A DNA stretch of 20,360 nt from Clostridiales bacterium (GTDB taxonomy: Bacteria; Bacillota_A; Clostridia; Christensenellales; Aristaeellaceae). A model generated the notes under the pieces. That model made no database searches. It saw nothing but the letters and a program-made list of their open reading frames with translations, and was not told the origin of the DNA. A program made the position numbers and the translations under genes. Location of the stretch: positions 1 through 20,360 of the forward strand of contig JAIKWN010000021.1 of NCBI GenBank assembly GCA_024684665.1, written 5' to 3'. Every line of letters begins with the position of its first letter. The stretch's first letter is position 1. This document shows, piece after piece, positions 15,255 to 20,360 of the stretch.

Positions 15255-15360
15255 TGTGCTTCCTCCTTTATTGACCCGCCTCCTGCAAGCAGAGTTCCTC
15301 ACCTCTCCGCGTGCGCGGAGAAGCCCCTGCCTCCCTTAGGCGAAGCCCTGATAGATATCC
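15255..15360 (-). other. Intergenic segment between rpoA and rplQ with a small hairpin
   Basis: A 106-base gap, longer than the others in the rpsM-rplQ part of the operon. It holds a 7-pair hairpin TCTCCGC-GTGC-GCGGAGA (15304-15321) and two copies of GAAGCCC in direct orientation. The composition (GGGAGGC and GGCTTC blocks around a GC hairpin) resembles short repeated intergenic elements seen in clostridial genomes. The segment also carries the rplQ ribosome site. The repeat idea rests on impression only. Confidence 0.35.
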
Positions 15361-16299
15361 TTATTCCTCGCTGGGACGCAGAGCCATTCCGAGCGCAGCG
15401 AGCTTCTGCTCTACCTCTTCCAGACTCTTCTTACCCAAGTTGCGCACCTTCATCATGTCTTCCTGATTCTTCTGCACCAGTTCCGCCACGGTATTAATCC
15501 CTGCCCGCTTCAGACAGTTGAAAGCACGGACGGAAAGATCCAGCTCTTCGATCGTCATCTCCAGCACTTTGAACTGGGTGTCGGTTTCCTTCTCGGAGAA
15601 GCCGACCTGTACGACCTGATCGGTCAGGCTCATGAATATCTTGAGGTGCTTATAAAACACATCCGCCGCCGCCGCGATGGCCTCATCCGGACGGACACTA
15701 CCATCCGTCCAAACTTCCAAGGTCAGGCGGTCAAAATCCGTCTCTTTACCGACGCGGGTATCTTCCACCGTATAGTTTACCTTACGGATCGGTGTAAAGA
15801 TGGAATCGGTGGGGATGACGCCGATGGGCGTATCCGAGGTCTTGTTGCGATCCGCGCTTACATAACCCAGGCCCTTTTCAACGGTCACATACATCGTGAG
15901 ATCGGCGTCTTCGCCCAGTGTCGCGATATGCAGATCCGGATTGATGATTTCGATTTCATCATCAACAGCCAGATCTTCGGCCGTCAACTCATAGGGGCCC
16001 GTATGATGCACGGTAATCGTCTTTTTCCCTTCGGCATAGAGCTTTGCTGAAAGCTCTTTCAGGTTGAGGATGATCTCTGCGACGTCTTCCTTCACACCGG
16101 GGATTGCAGAAAACTCGTGCTGAATCCCTTCGATGCGAATGGAGGAGACGGCCACGCCCGGCAGCGAACTGAGCAGCACGCGGCGCAGGGAATTGCCAAG
16201 AGTCTGACCGAATCCATGCTCCAGCGGCTCTACGACGAACTTGCCGTAGCTTTCGCCGACTTCGACACGGTTGATCTTGGGCTTTTCGAGTTCGATCAT
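15361..16299 (-). CDS. rpoA: DNA-directed RNA polymerase subunit alpha
   Basis: A 312-residue RNA polymerase alpha subunit. The N-terminal assembly domain contains the [20 protein letters not shown] signature near residue 21. The C-terminal domain contains [19 protein letters not shown] and [12 protein letters not shown]; it binds UP elements and activators. The length is as expected for Bacillota. GAGGAGG lies upstream of the ATG. It lies between rpsD and rplQ in the usual alpha-operon position. Confidence 0.98.
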   Translation of the reverse strand: MIELEKPKINRVEVGESYGKFVVEPLEHGFGQTLGNSLRRVLLSSLPGVAVSSIRIEGIQHEFSAIPGVKEDVAEIILNLKELSAKLYAEGKKTITVHHTGPYELTAEDLAVDDEIEIINPDLHIATLGEDADLTMYVTVEKGLGYVSADRNKTSDTPIGVIPTDSIFTPIRKVNYTVEDTRVGKETDFDRLTLEVWTDGSVRPDEAIAAAADVFYKHLKIFMSLTDQVVQVGFSEKETDTQFKVLEMTIEELDLSVRAFNCLKRAGINTVAELVQKNQEDMMKVRNLGKKSLEEVEQKLAALGMALRPSEE

Positions 16300-16340
16300 T
16301 TGGCAGATTCCTCCTCACATTTCCCGTGAACAGCCATGCC

Positions 16341-16937
16341 TTAACGGGAGTACAGCTCGACGATGAGGTGCTCCTGCACCGGATAGTCGATGTCCTCGCG
16401 AACCGGCAGCGCCTGAACTTTACCCGTCAGCGTCGGCGCGTCGAAAGTCAGCCACTTGGGTGTCGTGGATCCTGTGCCTTCCCTGAGGGGCTTGAAGAGT
16501 GCCTGCTCACGAGAACGCTCACGCAGGGTAATCACATCGCCAACTTTGACAAGAGCGGACGGGATGTCGCACTTCTTGCCATTCACCTGGATGTGGCCAT
16601 GCACGACAATCTGACGTGCCATGCGGCGGGTCTTCGCGAGCCCCAGCCGATACACGACATTGTCCAGCCGCCGTTCAAGCAGCTGCAGCAGATTCTCGCC
16701 GGTAATGCCTTTCATGTTCGCGGCCTTCAGGTAATAGCGATGGAACTGCTTTTCGAGAACGCCGTAGACGAACTTGACCTTCTGCTTTTCCTTCAGCTGC
16801 GTGCCATACTCGGAGACCTTCCGGCGACGGTTGCCGCCCGGATTACGCGTGGACTTCTTATTGCCATAGCCCAGGGCGGCCGGGGAAATGTCAAGGCTCC
16901 GGCACTTCTTGGCGATGGGCTCTTTGTTGTTTGCCAT
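16341..16937 (-). CDS. rpsD: 30S ribosomal protein S4 (zinc-free form)
   Basis: A 198-residue S4, a primary binder of 16S rRNA. The S4 RNA-binding domain is at about residues 88-150 ([20 protein letters not shown]). The N-terminus has a single cysteine, so this is the zinc-independent version. S4 represses the alpha operon in some bacteria. The AAGGAGG site lies upstream of the ATG. Its place between rpsK and rpoA is common in Clostridia; in Bacillus subtilis rpsD is elsewhere. Confidence 0.98.
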   Translation of the reverse strand: MANNKEPIAKKCRSLDISPAALGYGNKKSTRNPGGNRRRKVSEYGTQLKEKQKVKFVYGVLEKQFHRYYLKAANMKGITGENLLQLLERRLDNVVYRLGLAKTRRMARQIVVHGHIQVNGKKCDIPSALVKVGDVITLRERSREQALFKPLREGTGSTTPKWLTFDAPTLTGKVQALPVREDIDYPVQEHLIVELYSR

Positions 16938-16958
16938 GGTTTACAGTCCTCCTTACCA

Positions 16959-17360
16959 TTACACGCGGCGGCGCTTCGGCGGACGGCATCCGTTATGCGG
17001 GATGGGCGTCACGTCCTTGATCATGTTGACCTCCAGACCAGCGGCCTGCAGGGAACGGATCGCGGCCTCGCGCCCGGAACCCGGGCCCTTCACATAGACC
17101 TCGACGGTCTTGAGGCCGTAGTCCATGGCAGCCTTAGCTGCAGTCTCGGCAGCACTCTGGGCCGCGAAGGGAGTGGACTTCTTGCTTCCTCGGAAGCCCA
17201 AACCGCCGGCGCTCGCCCAACTGAGTGCGTTGCCCTGCATGTCGGTCAGCGTCACGATCGTGTTGTTGAAGGAAGAGCTGATATGCGCCTGGCCGCGCTC
17301 AACGACCTTGCGCTCACGGCGCTTGCGGGTAACCTTCTTAAGGTTTTTCTTCGGTGCCAT
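16959..17360 (-). CDS. rpsK: 30S ribosomal protein S11
   Basis: A 133-residue S11 of the small-subunit platform. Typical blocks are [50 protein letters not shown] and the C-terminal [18 protein letters not shown]. The gene is 17 bases after rpsM and 21 bases before rpsD, with a weakly purine-rich AAGGGGAG ribosome site. Confidence 0.98.
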   Translation of the reverse strand: MAPKKNLKKVTRKRRERKVVERGQAHISSSFNNTIVTLTDMQGNALSWASAGGLGFRGSKKSTPFAAQSAAETAAKAAMDYGLKTVEVYVKGPGSGREAAIRSLQAAGLEVNMIKDVTPIPHNGCRPPKRRRV

Positions 17361-17377
17361 AGTCTTTCACTCTCCCC

Positions 17378-17755
17378 TTACCTTGTGGCCTTCTTCTTGC
17401 CGGCAATGGTCTTCTTGGGACCCTTGCGGGTGCGGGCGTTCTGCTTGGTGTTCTGGCCCCGGACGGGCAGGCCGCGACGATGACGGACGCCACGATAGCA
17501 GCCAATTTCCATCATTCGCTTGATATCAAGCGCCACATCGCGCCTGAGATCGCCTTCCACCTTCAGATTGTGCTCGATGTATTCACGGATCTTGTTGACG
17601 TCCTGCTCGGTCAGATCCTTCACGCGGGTATCCGGATTCACGCCCGTGCTCGCCAGGATCTCCTGAGCGGTTTTAAGGCCGATGCCGAAGATATACGTGA
17701 GTCCGATCTCGACCCGCTTGTCTCTCGGCAGGTCAACGCCAGAAATACGTGCCAT
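17378..17755 (-). CDS. rpsM: 30S ribosomal protein S13
   Basis: A 125-residue S13 of the small-subunit head that contacts tRNA and L5. It opens [15 protein letters not shown], continues with YIFGIG, and ends with the basic [22 protein letters not shown] tail broken by [12 protein letters not shown]. The ribosome site GGAGGG is 8 bases before the ATG. The 196-base gap before it suggests a separate control point. Confidence 0.98.
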   Translation of the reverse strand: MARISGVDLPRDKRVEIGLTYIFGIGLKTAQEILASTGVNPDTRVKDLTEQDVNKIREYIEHNLKVEGDLRRDVALDIKRMMEIGCYRGVRHRRGLPVRGQNTKQNARTRKGPKKTIAGKKKATR

Positions 17756-17951
17756 TCTTTTCCCTCCGAACTGATTTGCATGATGCTCATGCAGCGTTCA
17801 TTCTGGTTTTCTCAGCTTTCAATCTATGAAAAGCCGTCCGGATCACGGGCGAACCCGCGCAGCCGCCCGGACGAACCTTCCTTTGCCGTCGCCCCCGGTT
17901 TCCCGGGACGCCGGGCCGCCGTCTTTCAAAAGCGGCGGCGCAAACGTTGGT
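17756..17951 (-). promoter_or_regulatory. Structured leader-like gap between rpmJ and rpsM
   Basis: A 196-base gap within an otherwise tight operon. On the minus strand it can form a GCCGCCG/CGGCGGC hairpin (17915-17921 with 17933-17939), then CGTCCGG/CCGGACG (17835-17841 with 17867-17873) enclosing a CGGG-TTCG-CCCG tetraloop hairpin (17846-17857). GCTTTTC follows the last stem, a weak terminator-like tail. No convincing promoter was found. It could be an S4- or other r-protein-binding leader for the rpsM-rplQ part, or an attenuator. Confidence 0.45.
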
Positions 17952-18065
17952 TCAGCCCTGCTTCTGCTTGTGCTTCGGGTTTTCGCAGATCACCATGATG
18001 CGCCCCTTGCGCTTGATGATCTTGCACTTTTCGCAGATGGGCTTGACAGACGGTCTAACCTTCAT
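17952..18065 (-). CDS. rpmJ: 50S ribosomal protein L36
   Basis: A 37-residue L36, a small zinc-binding large-subunit protein. It reads [11 protein letters not shown]... with the zinc ligands C11, C14, C27 and H32, and ends in NPKHKQKQG, the standard family pattern. AGGAGG lies about 9 bases before the ATG. It lies 20 bases after infA. Confidence 0.97.
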   Translation of the reverse strand: MKVRPSVKPICEKCKIIKRKGRIMVICENPKHKQKQG

Positions 18066-18085
18066 TGCTTTGTTCCTCCTGCTTG

Positions 18086-18316
18086 TCAGCCCTTGCTGCG
18101 CCAGGTGATGCGTCCCCTGGTGAGATCATAGGGCGATATCTCGACCTTAACTTTATCACCCGGATAGATACGGATGAAGTTCATGCGGATCTTTCCGGAG
18201 ATCTGCGCGATGATCGTATGGCTGCGACCCGCCTGCCCGACTTCCACGCGGAAGTTCGCGTTCGGCAGTGCCTCCACGACGACGCCTTCGACTTCGATGT
18301 TGTCACTTCTGGGCAA
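18086..18316 (-). CDS. infA: Translation initiation factor IF-1 (TTG start)
   Basis: A 76-residue OB-fold factor that binds the ribosomal A site. It carries [37 protein letters not shown] and [19 protein letters not shown], all characteristic. There is no ATG: TTG at 18316 is the start, with AAGGAGGG ending 6-7 bases upstream, giving [11 protein letters not shown], the usual IF-1 beginning. It lies 12 bases after the KOW protein gene. Confidence 0.95.
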   Translation of the reverse strand: MPRSDNIEVEGVVVEALPNANFRVEVGQAGRSHTIIAQISGKIRMNFIRIYPGDKVKVEISPYDLTRGRITWRSKG

Positions 18317-18328
18317 ACCAAACCCTCC

Positions 18329-18613
18329 TTATGTGTCGGGGAAGCGTTCCGCGTCCAGGATTTCCCGCACTTCCTGCTCCAATCCTTTCGGGTTTTTCTG
18401 AATTTTCTCAGAAAAACTATCGATTACGCGGGGCTTCGCGGTGAGATGCTTCACGTTTTTGCGTTTCGGTCGCTTTGCCGTCCGTCCTCGGCCATCTATG
18501 ACCAGCACCCGGCCTTCAACGGGATCCGACAGTACGACATACGCCGTACCTCTATCCCGTCCCGCCCGGGAGATGACGATCCGGCCTGCTTCCGGGGCGA
18601 GCCGGTCTTTCAC
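18329..18613 (-). CDS. KOW-domain RNA-binding protein (L14e/L6e-like)
   Basis: A 94-residue protein between adk and infA, the place of the KOW gene (ybzG) in Bacillota. It starts at GTG 18613, after AAGGGGTGG. The KOW-type segment is PEAGRIVISRAGRDRGTAYVVL and then VLVIDGRGRTAKRPKRKNVKHL, a basic RNA-binding stretch. The exact role is unknown; ribosome association is inferred from the family. The usual map gene between adk and this gene is absent. Confidence 0.88.
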   Translation of the reverse strand: MKDRLAPEAGRIVISRAGRDRGTAYVVLSDPVEGRVLVIDGRGRTAKRPKRKNVKHLTAKPRVIDSFSEKIQKNPKGLEQEVREILDAERFPDT

Positions 18614-18673
18614 GTTCGCCCACCCCTTCCGGCTTCCGAAACGCTCGCGCGGTCTGCGCTATCCGTCATTCTC

Positions 18674-19297
18674 TCACACTCCGAGCACGGAGAGGATCTC
18701 CTGGAAGCACACATCCTGCGGCTTAGAGCCATCCACCTTCTTGAGGAGCCCCCGCTCGCCATACCAAGCGATGAGCGGCGCCGTCTGCGCATGATAGACT
18801 TTCAGACGGTTCAGAACGGTCTCTGGTTTGTCGTCGGCCCGCTGCACGACTTCTGCGCCGCACTTTTTGCAGGTCGTGGCACCGTGTAACGTCATTACAT
18901 GGTAGGTCGCGCCGCAGGCCGGGCAAACCCTGCGACCGGAAAGCCGGTCGATCAGCGTTTCGTCGCTGACTTCCAGGTCCACAACCGCGTCGATGGTAGC
19001 AAATCCGGAAAGCGCTTCCGCCTGCTGCACCGTCCGCGGGAAACCGTCAAGCAGATATCCACCTTTACAGTCTTCCTCCGCGAGACGCTCGCGGACGATT
19101 GCGATCACTACTTCATCAGGCACGAGCTGACCCGCGTCGATGTACCGTTTCGCGGCTAGGCCGGTTTCTGTGCCGTCCTTGATGGCCTTGCGCAGGATGT
19201 CACCGGTCGAAATCTGCGGGATTCCCAGCCGTTCGCAGATGCGAACGGCCTGGGTTCCCTTGCCCGCGCCGGGCGGGCCCAGAAAAATTACATTCAT
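18674..19297 (-). CDS. adk: Adenylate kinase (zinc-binding LID)
   Basis: A 207-residue enzyme making 2 ADP from ATP and AMP. The P-loop GPPGAGKGT is at 7-15. The AMP site includes STGDILR (30-36) and the LLDGFPRT segment (82-89). The LID domain holds four cysteines, C125-x2-C128 and C143-x2-C146, the zinc version found in Gram-positives. The length is slightly short of the usual 214-217 because the C-terminus is trimmed. It starts 16 bases after the secY stop with CGGAGGAA upstream. Gene order secY-adk is standard. Confidence 0.97.
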   Translation of the reverse strand: MNVIFLGPPGAGKGTQAVRICERLGIPQISTGDILRKAIKDGTETGLAAKRYIDAGQLVPDEVVIAIVRERLAEEDCKGGYLLDGFPRTVQQAEALSGFATIDAVVDLEVSDETLIDRLSGRRVCPACGATYHVMTLHGATTCKKCGAEVVQRADDKPETVLNRLKVYHAQTAPLIAWYGERGLLKKVDGSKPQDVCFQEILSVLGV

Positions 19298-19313
19298 GCT
19301 ATTCCTCCGAAGA

Positions 19314-20360
19314 TCAGCCGAGGAAGCCCTTGTGGTGCCGCATGACCATCTGCGCCTCGATCTGGCGGATCGTCTCGATGCCCACGCTGACCGCGATCAG
19401 CACGGAGCTGGCGGAGAAGGGCGTGTAGGTGACGCCGAGAGGCCGGACAAGACGCATGAGCAGCGTCGGGATGATGGCCAGGGCGGCCAAGAACAGCGCG
19501 GAGAACAACGTGAGGCGGCCCGAGGTGCGGCGCAGGTAATCGCCCGTCGCCTTGCCCTGGCGGATGCCCGGGATGGTGCCGCCGTTCTGCTGCAGGTTCT
19601 TGCTGATCTCCACCGGATCAAACGTGATGCCGCTGTAGAAGAAGGTGAACGCGATGACCAGCACAGCCAGAAGGATCTGATAGCCGAAGCCTTGCTGGAA
19701 AGAGGTCCACCAGACGTTCACGCCCGAAGACGGGAAGAACGCGAAAATCGTCGCCGGGAACTGCAGGATCGCGTAGCCGAAGATGAGGGGCATGACGCCG
19801 TTGGCGTTCAGCTTCATCGGGATGTGGGTGGACTGGCCGCCGTACATCTTGCGGCCCACCACGCGCTTCGCGTAGTTGACCGGAATGCGGCGCTCGCCCA
19901 TGTCCACATACGTGACGCAGACGATCATAGCCAGGAGGATCGCAAGCACGATGATCACGCCGAAGATGTTCACCGCGCCGCCCGCGACGCCGCCGATCAT
20001 GCCGGCGAACCAGTTGAAGAGGTTCGAAACGATGCCCGCCATGATCAGCAGGGAGATGCCGTTTCCGATGCCGTTCTCGGTGATGCGCTCGCCGATCCAC
20101 ATGGCGAGCGCCGTGCCGGCCGCCATGCAGATGCCGATGACCAGATACCAGATGCCGCCGCGGGAGGAAGCCCGCATCGCGAACACGAGGCCGACGGCCT
20201 GAATGAAGGCGAGAACGATCGTGAGATAGCGGGTGTACTCGTTGATCTTGCGGCGGCCTTCCGGTCCTTCCTTGGCGAGCTTTTCAAGCGCCGGGATGGC
20301 CACGGTCAGCAGCTGCAGGATAATCGAGGAGTTGATGTAGGGGGTGATGCCCATGGCCAT
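19314..20360 (-). CDS. secY: Preprotein translocase subunit SecY (5' end outside window)
   Basis: The C-terminal 348 residues of SecY; the gene begins beyond the right edge (the visible ATG at 20360 is internal, since it reads into MGITPYINSSIILQLL, a well-known SecY segment). SecY forms the protein-conducting channel with SecE. Many membrane segments are visible, plus the conserved loops GERITENGIGNGIS, VPINYAKR-type IPVNYAKRV, FDPVEISKNLQQNGG and GIRQGKATGDYL. The C-terminus MVMRHHKGFLG is the cytosolic tail. It is the first gene seen here of the ribosomal super-operon. Confidence 0.97.
   Translation of the reverse strand: MAMGITPYINSSIILQLLTVAIPALEKLAKEGPEGRRKINEYTRYLTIVLAFIQAVGLVFAMRASSRGGIWYLVIGICMAAGTALAMWIGERITENGIGNGISLLIMAGIVSNLFNWFAGMIGGVAGGAVNIFGVIIVLAILLAMIVCVTYVDMGERRIPVNYAKRVVGRKMYGGQSTHIPMKLNANGVMPLIFGYAILQFPATIFAFFPSSGVNVWWTSFQQGFGYQILLAVLVIAFTFFYSGITFDPVEISKNLQQNGGTIPGIRQGKATGDYLRRTSGRLTLFSALFLAALAIIPTLLMRLVRPLGVTYTPFSASSVLIAVSVGIETIRQIEAQMVMRHHKGFLG

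Noticed and set aside
16326..17483. Rightward open frame of 385 codons over rpsM-rpsK-rpsD
   Set aside because: Antisense to three certain ribosomal protein genes; high-GC shadow.
1..20360. CRISPR arrays, insertion sequences, tRNA or rRNA genes
   Set aside because: No regularly spaced repeats, transposase-like frames, tRNA-like sequences or rRNA segments were recognised on either strand.

Overview
The window reads as a piece of a Gram-positive, probably anaerobic Bacillota genome (class Clostridia, possibly a gut lineage). This rests on the secY-adk-KOW-infA-rpmJ-rpsM-rpsK-rpsD-rpoA-rplQ order, strong GGAGG ribosome binding sites, Firmicutes-type secreted proteins and fairly GC-rich DNA. No tRNA, rRNA, CRISPR array, transposase or phage gene was recognised, and coding is dense with no gene-free stretch over 300 bases.

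Left part (1-7141). A LarA-like nickel-pincer racemase/epimerase homologue, cut by the left edge, lies 4 bases behind a zinc-dependent MDR dehydrogenase; a consensus sigma-A promoter drives the pair leftward. Next comes a secreted protein with a possible cysteine-peptidase-like fold, divergent from a TetR regulator; their two promoters overlap at the -35 elements. Tyrosyl-tRNA synthetase (tyrS, leftward) and a 6-phosphofructokinase (rightward) are divergent housekeeping genes. A membrane-anchored glycerophosphodiester phosphodiesterase follows on the minus strand, divergent from a carbonic anhydrase.

Middle part (7141-14682). After the beta-carbonic anhydrase comes a large polytopic GT-C/DUF6020-like membrane protein. 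Then there is a two-gene exported flavoprotein module: a protein with two FMN-binding domains, each with a covalent-flavinylation motif, followed by a secreted FAD-dependent reductase of the fumarate/urocanate reductase superfamily. The residues expected for fumarate reduction are not conserved in that reductase, so the acceptor is probably something else. A convergent TetR regulator, a secreted double-SH3b protein and a GMP-synthase-like protein with a dead glutaminase domain follow.

Right part (14742-20360). This is the 3' end of the ribosomal protein super-operon, all leftward: secY (5' part outside the window), adk, a KOW protein, infA (TTG start), rpmJ, rpsM, rpsK, rpsD, rpoA and rplQ (unusually long). 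The map gene, often found after adk in Bacillota, is missing here. A 196-base structured gap separates rpmJ from rpsM.

The items most worth a second look are the exported flavin reductase pair, the GuaA paralogue with lost catalytic residues, the LarA-like/dehydrogenase pair, and the enlarged L17.
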